From Pararge aegeria (lineage: Eukaryota; Arthropoda; Insecta; Lepidoptera; Nymphalidae), in assembly GCF_905163445.1 (NCBI RefSeq), contig NC_053201.1:630001-694000 (forward strand): a stretch of 64,000 nucleotides of DNA, written 5' to 3'. The notes under the pieces are model-generated. The model was not told the origin of the DNA. It searched no databases and was given only the letters and a program-made list of their open reading frames with translations. The position numbers and the translations under genes are program-made. Position 1 is the stretch's first letter; every line of letters begins with the position of its first letter. Of the stretch, positions 43,349-53,992 are shown piece after piece.

Positions 43349-43827
43349 TCTTTATATATATAATTCTTCTGTGCGTGTGTATGTCACTGAACTCCTCCTA
43401 AACGGCTGGATCGATTTGAATGAATTTTTTTGTATGCGTTTGGGTGGCATCCTGGATGGTTTAGATTCACAAATCAGCCCGAAAGATGGCGCTGCAGTTG
43501 GTATCTAGGTTATTTACCTATACTGCAACTAAACGGCTGATTTATTCAGGTACGAGTCTGATTTGATAAACTCTTTCAGTGTTGGATAGCTGATCTATCG
43601 AGGAAGGCTATAGGGTATATACCATCACGCTAAGACTAAAAGGAGCATAGGACCAATGAAGAATGTTTCAAAATCGGCCACTTAGCTTACGCCACGTGCG
43701 CTGCGTAAACGGTTAAAGTTTCGATAAAATCACGCATAAAAAAGTTTCTCCCTTTATAAGTTCTAAAAAAGCCTGGTACAGGCGACAGCATGTCTATCTT
43801 TTAAGGTTGACTTTTAGGGACCACTAG
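43349..43827 (+). mobile_element. Helitron-like element with both termini
   Basis: It starts TCTTTATATATATAATTC after A (43348) and ends GGGACCACTAG before T (43828), fitting A|TC...CTAG|T. The body has CGTGTGTATGTCACTGAACT, CCTAAACGGCTGGATCGATT, and later ACCATCACGCTAAGACTAAA shared with 21827-22181 and 59862-60133. At 479 bp with no Rep or helicase it is non-autonomous. Confidence 0.7.
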
Positions 43828-44047
43828 TTATATATAGTTTTTACTTCTGTCTGCAGTACTCATGACTGCCTATTTTTCAAGTGAAACTTCTTTAGAATCG
43901 TTGTGATTTGAAATTCGATGAAAACAAAATGCGTATACATAAGAGAAAGAAACACAATTGTATGGGACAGAATGAGATAGACTACATTACATTATTCTTT
44001 TTACCTGTGTGTAAAACAAAAACATATATAATATAATTGAGACATAC

Positions 44048-44280
44048 CTGTGTTTCAGTTACGTTTAGCAGCTTCGCCATATCCGCCCTCTCGCCAGAAG
44101 ACAGATACTTCTTCACTTCGAACAGTTTCTCCAGCTCGAAGATCTGTCTCCCGGTGAAGGTGGTGCGAGCCTTCTTGCGCCTGCCCAGTTCTTCCCCTTC
44201 TTCACTGGTCATGGAGCCTTCTCCACCGAGTGGCGAGCGAACGTCGTCCGTTGACTTCTTGCGCTTCATCTGTTTTGTAT
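44048..44280 (-). CDS. NK7.1: NK7.1-like homeobox gene, exon encoding homeodomain residues 1-44
   Basis: The acceptor is TTGTTTCAG|ATACAAAACAG (AG at 44282-44281) and the donor is CAG|GTATGT (44048/44047). The exon is 233 bp: 2 bases complete the codon split with the 63581 exon, then 77 codons end in phase 0. An AG just before the ATG at 44269 would break phase, so the upstream AG is preferred. The product is TKQMKRKKSTDD, an acidic serine/glycine linker, then RRKKARTTFTGRQ and on to VTETQ. That is homeodomain positions 1-44 with the canonical F8, L16, F20, Y25 and R31. The break between Q44 and V45 is a classic homeobox intron site. GRQIFELEK...KKYLSS.ERA resembles insect NK7.1 more than NK1/slouch, NK3/bagpipe, Hmx or ladybird as I recall those families. 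Helix 3 (WFQNR) is not in this exon. The protein binds DNA in the nucleus; repression is inferred from motifs in the other exon. Confidence 0.9.
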
Positions 44281-44342
44281 CTGAAACAAGATTTTAAGAC
44301 GGAGTTTAACTCTGGGTAACTAACTTTTCACATACAGACGAA

Positions 44343-44475
44343 GAGGTCCCAGGTTCGACTCCCCTCAGGTCAAGAGTTGTTATGTTTCCCTGTAAGACTA
44401 GAGACAAGTTATGTCTACGTATTCTGAGAGACGACCCGTGCCCTGTTGTGGGCCGGTAATGAGTAGATGATGAAG
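44343..44475 (+). repeat. SINE-B fragment 63 bp upstream of the homeodomain exon
   Basis: GTCCCAGGTTCGACTCCCCT (B box), GACCCGTGCCCTGTTGTGGG, CCGGTAATGAGTAGATGATG. The middle is deleted. It is the repeat nearest the acceptor of exon 44048-44280. Confidence 0.65.
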
Positions 44476-44739
44476 TGTTAAGTTGACATGGTGTGCAAAG
44501 AACATTATACCCGCCAACCTACATTGAGGTAACGTGGTGGACAGTTAAACATATCTCTCCAATGATAGAGCAGATAATTACATCCTACTCCCTGGGTCTC
44601 TCATATTCCCGTGATGAATTGCAACAGTTCTCAAGTAATTCATGACTTATTACCTTCAACTGCTTGCAATATCTATTCCTATAACTAGTTATATCCGCCG
44701 CCAAATCATAACAGTAACTCAAAGATCAATACGACACCC

Positions 44740-44830
44740 CTATTCTGAAAGCGCGCGAAATTGCTGTAATTAACCGCAGTAAACACTCGATAAATCCTCG
44801 CCGAGCAAATTAGGGCTGTCCACAGCTTCT
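44740..44830. promoter_or_regulatory. Short repeat-free patch near the homeodomain exon
   Basis: AAGCGCGCGAAATTGCTGTA, ATTAACCGCAGTAAACACTC and CCGAGCAAATTAGGGC. Its proximity and composition suggest but do not show regulatory function. Confidence 0.2.
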
Positions 44831-44887
44831 GTTTAAAAATGTGTCAAAGTTATTTTGAAAGTAGTTTATTTTTGACGTCCTCCCTGG

Positions 44888-45055
44888 CGCAACGGCGAGA
44901 CGGTCCCGGGTTCGATTCCCGGCAGGGGCGATTTGGATATTTATAATTTCTGAATTTTCTCTGTATAGCCTGGCCACGGCCAAATCCTCCCAGGCTTTGG
45001 TCGTGGTTAGTTACCAACCTACCGATAAAGACGTGCCGCTAAGCGAAACCGAGCA
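44888..45055 (+). repeat. SINE-C copy with intact tRNA-like head, 3' truncated
   Basis: CCTGGCGCAACGGCGAGACG, CCCGGGTTCGATTCCCGGC (perfect B box), TTTATAATTTCTGAATTTTC and AGACGTGCCGCTAAGC. At about 45060 it passes into a sequence containing CATCTGCATACCCTG, a word of the hAT MITE family. Confidence 0.8.
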
Positions 45056-45639
45056 TGACAGTACTGGACATTTTCTTCGTTTTATATCATCTGCATACCC
45101 TGTGCCTCATTGCGACGGGTATAGAAACGCAAAAAGCAAGAAAAATGTCCGGCCGCGAATAACATAGTTTGGAAATAGAACTGGACCTAGTAGGTAGCGC
45201 TGCAGTTCGTTTCTTGGTTTTTTTAAGATGTTAAAACCTCTAATAATCGATTCGGTGCAGGAGAATTTGCGCGGGTCAGCTAGTTTATCATAAAAATGTC
45301 AAGAACTAACGATGTATTTAAAGTTTAACTGGCAATTTTCATATGAGTATAAGAAAACTTATTTTATGTTTGCCACAGTCGCCAACCCTAATGTGAAGCG
45401 TCAGAGTACGCTATCAAGTCAAACCGCCCTTTTTGCTCGCGTTCGACGGCAATTAAAATATTTGGCGACGAAACAACTATGTAATGTCGAGCGCGAACAA
45501 AATAGAACCTGCGATATAGGTTCATTCATGATCACATTCTGGGCAACAAAATACCAGCTTTAGCGCTAACTTCTTAGCTTTTAGATTATTATTTTTATTA
45601 AAATAACTCTCATCTTTTCAACTGTTTGGTCTATCTGGC

Positions 45640-45870
45640 TGTCACCTTTCTTAACATCATCAACCCATTAAAATAAGTGAGGTTTAGGCCTTAGTCCACC
45701 ACGCGAGGCATGCATGTACCTAAAATGCATGGCAAATTCTGAGCTGTACAACCTTTCTGTCTGGTGTAACACAGACATTCTGTTACTTTATTAATAGTGA
45801 TGTAAGTGAAGATGTTCGTAGCACTTTATATGAATAAATGTATTTTCGTTTTTTCTTTCTTTACTCTCCC
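45640..45870 (+). repeat. Interspersed repeat ending in a polyadenylation-like tail
   Basis: AATGCATGGCAAATTCTGAG, CTTTCTGTCTGGTGTAACAC and ATGAATAAATGTATTTTC, then TTTCTTTCTTT. The same order occurs at 53800-53965. Possibly a LINE 3' end. Confidence 0.55.
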
Positions 45871-45884
45871 TTTGACTTTTCAGA

Positions 45885-46123
45885 GTTGTGGGCGTTTTTT
45901 CGTTTAAGAAATTTAATTTCACGGCTTTAACAGTGAAGGAAAACATCGTTAGGGATGCATGCATGCGTGCCTGAGAGTTCCTCATAACGTTCTCAACGGC
46001 GTGTGAAGTCCACCAATCCGCACTGGGCCAGCGTGGTGGACTACGGTATATACCCTTCTCACTGTGGGAGGAGACCCGTGACCTGTTGTAGCCGGTTATC
46101 GGTTTATCTGATGATGCTGATGA
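45885..46123 (+). repeat. SINE-B copy, head missing
   Basis: AACAGTGAAGGAAAACATCG, GCGTGTGAAGTCCACCAATC, CGCACTGGGCCAGCGTGGTG and TGATGATGCTGATGA tail. Confidence 0.8.
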
Positions 46124-46151
46124 ATAATCGACGTACCAAGCAGATGGCCTA

Positions 46152-46490
46152 ATGATAAGTGGAAAGCAAATTACAACACACATAGCCAACACAGCGTCTT
46201 CGCCGGCGAAGACTAGGGCCCCGATTTCTGACGTCATCCGGACGTGGACCCTAACCACGGTAACGGGGGTGTTCGGACGAAACAATAATAAGTCCAAAAC
46301 TCCACCAACACTCAGATTAACGTCGAACCAAGTAAAGTCCAAGTCCTCGCAAGAGGCACCCTCGGGTCGACGTCTCCCAATTGCCCCCCGATGTCGTAAA
46401 GCCCTGGGGCTCGGGCCCTGCCTTCTAATGGTGAGCTTTGGCGCTCGCCCCACTCCCACGCTGAGGCCGTAGCAACCCCTCAGGTGGTGG
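46152..46490 (+). mobile_element. Jockey-type LINE 3' UTR fragment
   Basis: GTCTTCGCCGGCGAAGAC and CCGGACGTGG match the Jockey 3' region at 3950-4010 in the opposite strand; GC-rich beyond. The 281-codon minus-strand frame across it is an antisense shadow. Confidence 0.65.
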
Positions 46491-46499
46491 TGGTATGCA

Positions 46500-46640
46500 A
46501 AGGGCCACTCTGTGTCTACTAGCGGTGTAGGTGTTAAGCCAAATGTGACGGTAACTACACCAGGCCCTTCCGACACCGCAATGCTGCTTAGCGAAATAAG
46601 TATGGCGATAGAACTTCGCGGGACGAGATCTCTCACAAAA
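46500..46640 (+). repeat. Rep-E copy adjoining the Jockey fragment
   Basis: GCCACTCTGTGTCTACTAGC, GGTGTAGGTGTTAAGCC, GCAATGCTGCTTAGCG and GAACTTCGCGGGACGAG. Confidence 0.65.
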
Positions 46641-46974
46641 CCTCTGCCACTATCACAGTCTGTTTTATAGAAATAATAAACAAATACCTGGCATTATGAC
46701 TAGTACAGTTACAAGTATCTAAATGTTTTTAATACATTTTGAAACATGAAAATTCGATTAGACGAAACTATTTCCCTACTTAATCTGAAGTTATAAATCC
46801 AATTAATTATAATCTTATCTTCGCTGTTAATATAGTAGGTATACTTATTTAATTAAATAGTCCAATTAAAAACTTCGACCACGTACTCGGGAAATTTCCT
46901 AAAAAACTTTCCTTTGTCCTGAATAAAAAAAAGGCCGTAATGTTGATGTGTAAACAAACCTTTATACATTATGA

Positions 46975-47215
46975 ACATAAGTCTTTGTTACATTGTAATA
47001 TTATATGAGATGATTGTGCTCTGAAGGCGTTGCTCTGTGTAGCTTATTTCTTGCCTTAACCTGCGACTGGGTAACATATCTGTACCTATTGTAATAATTA
47101 TGTTTTGAACTCCCACTAAACCATAAACTTCAAGTGTAACCCGTAGGTTTATGGGCCCAGCATGCTACTTTTGCGCACTTCTACAGCTGAACGAATAAAG
47201 TAAAATATATAAAGA
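46975..47215 (+). repeat. Interspersed repeat (GGCGTTGCTCTGTGTAGC), LINE tail-like
   Basis: GATGATTGTGCTCTGAAGGC, GTAGCTTATTTCTTGCC and AACCATAAAC, repeated at 48012-48140. Confidence 0.55.
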
Positions 47216-47639
47216 TGAAAAACTTAGTAAAGTGCGGGCGATGCGACGAGGTCGGTCGGGGAATATTGTGCTGAAAAAACTTAGGTTTTTGTGTTAAGGA
47301 AATAAATTTGTTAGCACACACACATAGGAACTATACTATATATTTCGATGTATTTTCACGTGACACCTATAAGTGAGGCGAGGCGAGCCGCGTGATAAAA
47401 CACTACACTAAAAAAGACAATAAAACAAGGGAAGAATAAATTTCTTTCGGAGATTATGCGCTTAAAGATGCAACGCAGCCGGTGCGCGGGATGGCTTTGG
47501 CAACTTTACAGCGGAAACGTATCCCACTCTTTCTTTCTTTAGGCTCTCCTTCCACCAGCGATGTGGGAGTATGTATTTCATTCGGTTTATCTTTACGCTC
47601 TGATATATGAAAGGTAATGTCATTTGAAGCCGTTTGTCA

Positions 47640-47950
47640 TTTAGTAGAAGTAGAGCTTTTTGTGACAGAGCCCGTCCAGGGAAGTAGGTACTATCGCCAT
47701 GCTTATTTCTGCCGCTAAGCAGCATTGTTGCAATGCTGTGTTCCGGTCTGAAGGGCGTGGTTTCCGGTGTAATTACTGGCATATGGGGCTTAAAACCTAC
47801 GCCTCAGTTTGATGGACTCAGGGAGGCATGTTGCAGGACATGTTCCTTGCATGCCCTGTGAAGTGTTGCTCTGTTAATAGGCGATGGTTTTCCACTTACC
47901 AACAGGTGGGCCATCGGTTTTGTCCGTCAACTATTACTTTAAAAAAAAAA
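47640..47950 (-). repeat. Rep-E copy, uninterrupted
   Basis: TTTTTGTGACAGAGCCCGTC, GCCGCTAAGCAGCATTGTTG, GGCGTGGTTTCCGGTGTAAT, CCTACGCCTCAGTTTGATGG and a poly(A) near 47941. It gives the ancestral order for the copy split at 35.7 kb. Confidence 0.75.
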
Positions 47951-48011
47951 GGTAACATGACGTTTGATAATTCTGAAGTCATAAATCTTTCGCAGGGACG
48001 GTCTTTGGTAC

Positions 48012-48140
48012 TTTGTAATTTTACAAGAAGTCGATGATTGTGATCTGTAGGCGTTGCTCTGAGTAGCTTATTTCTTGCCTTTCGTACCTACTGTAATATT
48101 TATGTTTTGTACTTCCAATAAACCATAAACTCTCGCAGGG
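48012..48140 (+). repeat. Interspersed repeat, second copy of the 46975 family
   Basis: GGACGGTCTTTGG then GATGATTGTGATCTGTAGGC, GTAGCTTATTTCTTGCC and AATAAACCATAAACTC. Confidence 0.55.
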
Positions 48141-48369
48141 ACAGCACACAATTAAGTCACTTGAATAAACTCTAATAAAGGACCTAGCCTCTGTTATTCG
48201 AAGTATAATTTATCTCCATTAAAAATTTCAGTCTAATTCTTTTAATACGTTCTGCACGACAGAGTAACAAACATTTATTCATCAATACAAACTAGTTGCT
48301 AGCAAGCCATTAAAAGTAACAATAAAATACTGCACGCAATTAAAGAATTACATTTTAATCAATTTTATA

Positions 48370-48873
48370 GTAGGTATACGTTTTATGTACGATACAGTAG
48401 CTTCGCAATACATTTATAATAATATAGTCTTTGTGAGGCAAAATATTACTCTTTATAAATCAAAAGCTGAAATTAACAATCGACTTACCAGAAACGGTCA
48501 TAAATTAGTGATATCTGCATATCGTCTGCGAAAGGTGCAGAACTCCTTTGTGGGGTTGAGTATACGCTTTTACAACATGATTCCTAAGGAAATTCTTGAC
48601 CTACGAATGCATACATTTAAAAAAATGTGTAAAAACGCATCTAGTACAGCGAGGTTACTACACATTTGATGAATTCCTCAATGACAAGGTAGAATGGAAG
48701 CAGCCAGCCTCGCTCTCATCTCCCGCAAGATAGCAAAATGATTGTTGATGTTGGAACAGAGCAACTACTGCTTTCCGAACCGGTGGTAGAGTCACACAAA
48801 CATGCATACTTGACGTTTCAAAAGTGCTTATAAAGTAGGCCTACTTGAAATAAATGAATTTGAATTTGAATAT
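48370..48873 (+). mobile_element. CR1/L2-like LINE 3' end with RT C-terminal frame
   Basis: The frame 48385-48669 reads YIYNNIVFVRQNITLYKSKA, HKLVISAYRLRKVQNSF and GLSIRFYNMIPKEI, the C-terminal tail of a CR1/L2-type reverse transcriptase. The ancestral continuation TFDEFLNDK is out of frame after 48660 (GATGAATTCCTCAATGACAA). The 3' UTR and tail AAATGAATTTGAATTTGAA match 20712-20983. 5' truncated. Confidence 0.8.
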
Positions 48874-49609
48874 GTCACTGACAATAATAAACGCTATTAT
48901 TTACTGATTTTTTTTAGTGATTTAAAAACAAGTTACCATTTGAAATTCGAATTGTATTAATGCATTTTATTTTTAATTTAGTTTGGTGGTTTTTATATTT
49001 AGTTCTGGCGTAAATTTTTTTATTTTTATTTTATTGCTACGTCTTTCTTCTAGTAGTTTTAGTTATCATGGACTCATTTATAGCACAATATATAAATATA
49101 CTTAGTTACTATAATACAGTTAATACAAGTATGTTTTTTGAATTCTTATCATTACCCACTGCAGTCTTTGATAGATATTAATACTAAATATCGTAACGTA
49201 TATGAATACAACACTTCTTAAAAAAAAAAGGGCATGGCTAGTTGAAATGCAGCTTTATGGTGTTTGTACAGTAAACAACGGAGATAGGAACACCATGTGT
49301 GTTCTTGAATGAAAGCTCTTGATTGCTTCCGCGAAGGACACTATTATGTGGTATTATGTAACCCTTTATGATAGGCACGGTAATGACCATTAAGTGGTTG
49401 GTTATCAGTATAAACGTGCTTTGAAGTGAAACATTTGTTGTAACATTTTTATTTTACAGCACACTTTAAAGGAGTTAAGGCCACTAAATTGTACCGTTTA
49501 TTTAGTTACCTTAAGCTGGCCCCCCTGGAAATCTCACAGAAAATGTATAAACTCTCTTAAAAAATGTATGGCGGCCAAGTTACTGACAGACAAACAAAAG
49601 TGAAACACT
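48874..49609. other. AT-rich intronic DNA
   Basis: No coding signature and no family copy was recognised. Confidence 0.4.
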
Positions 49610-49619
49610 GTTTTGGCTT

Positions 49620-49720
49620 CAAATCCTGTCGGTTTCAAAATTTTTTATATGAATTTTAAATTTATAAAATTGATAATTCCTCCAAATGTAGGTAAAGACA
49701 CTAACAAAAATTATAAAATA
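49620..49720 (-). repeat. Rep-F left-end fragment
   Basis: CAAATCCTGTCGGTTTCAAA, ATTTTAAATTTATAAAA, TTGATAATTCCTCCAAATGT and AGGTAAAGACAC are the reverse complement of 2240-2330, so the family extends about 35 bp left of the inverted arm. Confidence 0.65.
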
Positions 49721-50034
49721 AAATAGTTGGAAAATCCATCATCCTCATAATCTCATTCATTACAATAAAATTGAGATTATGTATTTGTAAATAATAATTA
49801 AACAACATCTAATTATACCGTGAAAACTGTAAATATATATACAGAAAGGCTTCTATTCCTCAAAAATACTAAAGCCTATAAAAAAAAACCAAATGTGACA
49901 ATAAAAAAGTGACATTTCAAGTTGGAGAATCACTCGGTGTGCGTAAACTGACAGTAACACCCACCTCAACGCTTCGCTTATGAGGCGGCCAATATTCAGC
50001 TTAAATATAATACAATTATTCTAGTAACGACCCA

Positions 50035-50130
50035 CCACCGGGCACAGGCCTCTACTCTCACAGGAGAGATGGTTTTAGAGCAAAGACCCACCACTCTGCT
50101 CCAATGCAGGTTGACTTTGGCTATACGAAT
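50035..50130 (-). repeat. Interspersed repeat (CCACCACTCTGCTCC)
   Basis: CCACCGGGCACAGGCCTCTA, CAGGAGAGATGG, AAAGACCCACCACTCTGCTC. Relatives at 37.55 and 50.72 kb. Confidence 0.55.
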
Positions 50131-50142
50131 TAAAAAAAAACA

Positions 50143-50332
50143 CTTGCTCTAACGGTGAAGGAAATATCGTTAGGTTAGGTTAACAGGTTAGGTTAGTTGC
50201 CTGAGATTTCTCCGTTCTCAAAGGTGTGTGACGTCTACCAATTAGAACTTGGCCAACGAGGTGGACTACCCTAAGCCCTCCTCATTCTGAGGGCAGACCC
50301 GTGCCCTGTAGTTGATAATGGTGGTGATAATA
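50143..50332 (+). repeat. SINE-B copy with TTAGG insertion
   Basis: CACTTGCTCTAACGGTGAAG, AAGGTGTGTGACGTCTACC, GGCAGACCCGTGCCCTGTAG. The usual GTGAGGAAACCTGCATG is replaced by a short TTAGG-containing run at 50169-50196. Confidence 0.75.
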
Positions 50333-50490
50333 TGAATAATACACGTAGATACGGCCTGTTCTAGTTTCAAAGAACTTGTAAAAAATTAAACAGAGCGACA
50401 GGAGAATTCAAAAATAAGTTAATAGCTAAATAATTAATAGCAAGTATGTTACTACAGTAAGCCTATAAAATTAATATAATAAATAGAGAT

Positions 50491-50715
50491 TAGGACAATA
50501 CACACACGCCATCTAGCCCCAAAGTAAGCGTAGCTTGTGCTATCGGTACTAAGATGACTGATGAATATTTCTATGAATAATATACATAATTATTAAATAC
50601 AGATAAACACCCAGACACTGAAAAACAATCATATTCATGAAACATCTTCCAGTTGTGGGAATAGAACCCACATCCTTTGGCTCAGAAAGCAGAGCGCTGC
50701 CCACTGCAGCAATCC
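50491..50715 (-). repeat. SINE-A copy
   Basis: GGACAATACACACACGCCAT, GTAAGCGTAGCTTGTGCT, TTCCAGTTGTGGGAATAGAA and AGAGCGCTGCCCACTGC. The tail is degenerate, and the head runs into the repeat at 50720. Confidence 0.85.
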
Positions 50716-51482
50716 ACCAACTAACGTCACTGCTGGACACAGGCCTCCTCTCTGATAGGAGATGGTGGGTAACCGCATTGACCCACCACTCCAAAACAGG
50801 TTGAAAGTAAGGACACAGTATACGAATAGTAAACGAAGCCGCGGCTAGGTCTAGTATGGAAGAGCTTATAAAAAATTTAATAGCCGAATAGGAGAATGCA
50901 AAAAGAAGTTAATAGCCGAGTAATAATTACGAGCATCAATCGCAACAATTATTTACATTTCCCAACACCTATAAATCGTGCAGCGAGCGAGCTTTGATGT
51001 CTGCGGTGGCCTTTATGTCACTTGTTTTAGATTTACATGTAAATTGTTATTTATGTTGCACTTTAATGGACGACTAATTTGAGGATTGTGAAAACAAGCT
51101 TTATGGGGAAAAATAATGGGCTCCGTTCCGTAATCCCATAAGAGTGCTGCAAGCTAAATGTGTTCGGTTGGTGATGCTTTTATTTCTTCTGTCTTAAGAT
51201 TTCTTGTGATCCTAGTTTGCTTTATTACAATATTTTTCAGCACGTTCATTCTTTTTAATAATTAGAAGGTACATCATTTTAAGAGTTTCTTGGAAAAAAC
51301 TATGTTCTTGTATGAGAAGAATTAACTACTAAAAGAAATTTAGAAATAATTAATATGTAAAATGTAATAATTACTTAAACTAATAAAAAGAGTGTAAAAC
51401 ACGAAAAATAACATGTAACGACAAAAAAGGTATTTATAAAAAATATAAAAAAACCTTTTTTTGAAAAACCAAGAAGAGATTT

Positions 51483-51556
51483 TAAAGTCAAAAAGTCATA
51501 GTAAAAGTGAAAAATATCTTCTTTTATAGAGGCCCAATATGGCACTTTTGATGCGT
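51483..51556 (-). mobile_element. CR1/L2-like LINE tail, second subfamily
   Basis: TTAAAGTCAAAAAGTC, GAAAAATATCTTCTTTTATA and CACTTTTGATGCGTAC. Confidence 0.55.
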
Positions 51557-51561
51557 ACATT

Positions 51562-51820
51562 ATTGGCCCACTACAGAGTACGGGTCTCCTCCCACAATGA
51601 GAAGGGGTTACAGTCGTAGTCCAAGCTGGCCCAGAGGGAATTAATGGACTCCAAATACCTTTGAGAATATTTTGTAGAACTCTCAGACATGGAGGTTTCT
51701 TCATGTTCCATAACCGTTGAAGTTAACTTAGAAAAGTTACAGGTGTGTGCTGGGATTCGAACTCGATCCCCCGAAAGTGAAGTCGAGCTAAGTCCTACCC
51801 ATCGCGCCATCGCCACTCAA
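51562..51820 (-). repeat. SINE-B copy, near full length
   Basis: TATTGGCCCACTACAGAGTA, TCCTCCCACAATGAGAAGG, TGGGATTCGAACTCGATCCC and head GCGCCATCGCCACTC. Confidence 0.85.
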
Positions 51821-52109
51821 ACTATAGGCTAACTCTATGTGAAATGAACAAACAGACAATGCGATAAAACTTACGACACTTGCGTCGGGATTCAAAAAGC
51901 AATTAACCAACAATTAAATAGTACCCAAGCTACCGTTTCATAACAGAATGTGAAGCAATTCCAAGTATTGTAATTGATATAGTGGCCCGACGTGTGATTC
52001 TTTAAATCGCTCTCGTCAGCGATGACGAAACTGCGGCGGTTAGTCTCATAGGCGGAGCGATATCATTTAAACATAGATAAGACCTTTATTGCGCAGAATA
52101 TGTAAAAAA

Positions 52110-52345
52110 AAAAGATATTGTATAGGAGCAAGCGCTACTTTGCGGAAATCCATGATATATTATGAAAATTTGCTATACTCCGCTATAAGCAGGAGAATCT
52201 GTATGGTGAAATTTATAACTTCTTCAATTCTTATATACTCCACACCATACAGCTCTTCGGCAATGTACCCTCTACACACGTTTCGCTCCTCGGAGCATCC
52301 TCAGCAGATGTTGACTTTACAATGTATTATATTGTTAAGTTCTTA
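52110..52345. repeat. Foldback-R single arm
   Basis: TTTGCGGAAATCCATGATAT, GCAGGAGAATCTGTATGGTG, ACACGTTTCGCTCC and GCAGATGTTGACTTTACAAT: one full arm, outer to inner. Confidence 0.75.
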
Positions 52346-52410
52346 AAAATTATGCATTGTCTAAATTCTTAACAATTATATTAAATTAAACTTAATTTAA
52401 TATTATTGTA

Positions 52411-52562
52411 AAGAAACCCTCACGATGTTTTCCTTCACCGTTAAAGCTTGTGGTATTTTAATTACTTAAAACGCACATAACTTAGTAAAGTATGACGTGC
52501 GTGCTGTGAACCGAACTCGGGCCCCCTAAATTGAAACCGAAATCCTAAGCGCTAGGACCATA
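52411..52562 (-). repeat. SINE-B fragment
   Basis: CACGATGTTTTCCTTCACCG, ACTTAAAACGCACATAACTT and the head region CCTAAGCGCTAGG. Confidence 0.75.
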
Positions 52563-52569
52563 AAAATTG

Positions 52570-52860
52570 TAATTCGTTAAGCGTAAGCGGAAACCAAGGT
52601 GTCCACGTCTCGGTGACAGCAACCTGCTCGCGACAATCATCGCGAGCCGCTAACGTAACTATACACCACAGTTTCAGCGGCCATTATTATCATTCATTTA
52701 ATAATTAAGCACCGTGAACTGTTTTAATTATATTATTATTGTGTCGTTTTAATTGCGTTACAATAATTGTATATTTAGGCATTTTTGCTAATAATTATCT
52801 CAGAGCATTTTTACAAAATGGGTGTCTCGCGAGTGTTTGTTGAAGAGTGAATGATTTATG
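52570..52860. promoter_or_regulatory. Repeat-free island rich in TAATTA-type words
   Basis: ATCATCGCGAGCCGCTAACG, TTTAATAATTAAGCACC, TTTTAATTATATTATTATTG, TTTTAATTGCGTTACAATAA and GCTAATAATTATC. Candidate intronic enhancer by composition only. Confidence 0.3.
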
Positions 52861-52884
52861 TTAGTACCTAAAAAACATCAACCA

Positions 52885-52965
52885 CGCATTTCAGACCATG
52901 CTGCTTGCAGAAATATTCATGGTAGTACTGTTCCGGACGAGCTCTGTCACAAAAAGTTCTAAGAC
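52885..52965 (+). repeat. Rep-E fragment
   Basis: CAGACCATGCTGCTTGCAGA, CCGGACGAGCTCTGTCACAA; 5' truncated, abutting a Helitron-like fragment. Confidence 0.6.
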
Positions 52966-52967
52966 AC

Positions 52968-53207
52968 CATAACTCCGACAAATTATAACCGATTTAAATA
53001 ATGATTTTTGTAGTATAGGGGTTAGAATATGTATTTAATTTTGCCCAAACTGTGGTTAGAGATAGAGAACAGAACTCTTCAGCGGACGGCAGAAAACCCC
53101 TCATTTAAGGCGACTGAATACTTTAATTTTTTTTAGAACTGCAACTAAATTTAATGCCACATGAAAAAACAAAATCAAACGCAGACGAAGTCGTGGGCAA
53201 CAGCTAG
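52968..53207 (+). mobile_element. Helitron-like element, 5' truncated
   Basis: CACCATAACTCCGACAAATT, CCCCTCATTTAAGGCGACTG, AAATCAAACGCAGACGAAGT and CGTGGGCAACAGCTAG|T at 53207. Plus-oriented homologue of 34226-34677. Confidence 0.65.
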
Positions 53208-53339
53208 TTACTCATACATTATTTGGATATTATTGCCACTTGTGCGCCAATGCTCTGAGAGTTAATAAATCTGTGGGAGTAGATACATTTTAATTCTTTC
53301 CCCGGGGAGATTATTGTCTCCTGCCCATTCTAGCCATGT

Positions 53340-53530
53340 AGTCTTAGAACTTATAAATGCGAAAGTGTTTATGTTTGTCCGTCCTTCACACGCCAACTAA
53401 GCAACCAATCAAACAGATTTTTAGCATAGAGTTAGTTGTAGGGACGGAGAGTAACATAGGCAACTTTTTATCCCAGAAAAATAAACGGTTCTTACGGGAT
53501 TTACAGAAACGAAGAACGCGGGCAACAGCT
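53340..53530 (+). repeat. Interspersed repeat (TATAAATGCGAAAGTG type)
   Basis: TTATAAATGCGAAAGTGTTT, CAACTAAGCAACCAATC, GAGAGTAACATAGGC and CGAAGAACGCGGGCAACAGC. It shares the terminal words of the Helitron-like family. Confidence 0.6.
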
Positions 53531-53799
53531 ATCCAAATATATAAGAGACCAGCGCTTACTTCAATTAAATCTTACTAAGAAGATGTTTATTCGTAAAAAA
53601 TTTAAACAATATCAGGAATTGCTGTACAAATTTTATTTTATGGAAAAGCAGACAGAAGTAGGAGACAGAGCTCGCCCGGCAAAAGTATGACATGACTGTG
53701 TCATTACGTAAGTGAACGAACTAGTTGATGGAATGATTAATAACATAGCTATTAAAACATAAAGTAAACTTACCTATGAAAATCAGAGACATGCGTGTA

Positions 53800-53965
53800 C
53801 TTCGGTACAATGCATGGCAAATGCTGAGCTGTACACCCTTTCTGTCTGGTGTTACACACAGACATTGTTACTATGTTGTTACTATATTATTATAAAATGT
53901 ACTGTTTGTAACACTTAACATGAATAAATGTATTTTCTGTCCTTCTTTCTTTCTATGTTTGTACT
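53800..53965 (+). repeat. Second copy of the 45640 repeat
   Basis: GCATGGCAAATGCTGAGCTG, CTTTCTGTCTGGTGTTACAC, ATGAATAAATGTATTTTCTG. Confidence 0.6.
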
Positions 53966-53992
53966 AACACTTAACTATGTTTTATCACTTAT

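Larger units (their letters stand above)
1..44047 (-). other. NK7.1: Intron of the NK7.1-like gene, acceptor beyond the window (at least 44 kb)
   Basis: The donor is GTATGT at 44047, phase 0. The next exon must begin with V45-K-I-W-F-Q-N. The reverse complement of WFQN (RTTYTGRAACCA) was looked for by eye over 1-44047 and not seen. The acceptor therefore probably lies left of position 1, unless helix 3 is unusually diverged or was missed. Confidence 0.65.

Noticed and set aside
1..44047. Homeodomain helix-3 exon (VKIWFQNRR) in the left 44 kb
   Set aside because: No reverse complement of WFQN (RTTYTGRAACCA) was seen by eye on the plus strand; the exon probably lies outside the window.
44885..44940. 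tRNA gene with perfect B box
   Set aside because: It is the head of a SINE-C copy; the same body follows in copies at 61.4 and 61.8 kb.
45791..46636. 281-codon minus-strand open frame
   Set aside because: It lies antisense across SINE-B, a GC-rich Jockey 3' UTR fragment and Rep-E; the length comes from low stop density in GC-rich repeat DNA, with no domain signature.
47462..47782. 106-codon minus-strand frame
   Set aside because: Its N-terminal half is Rep-E, which recurs elsewhere with stops; no domain features.
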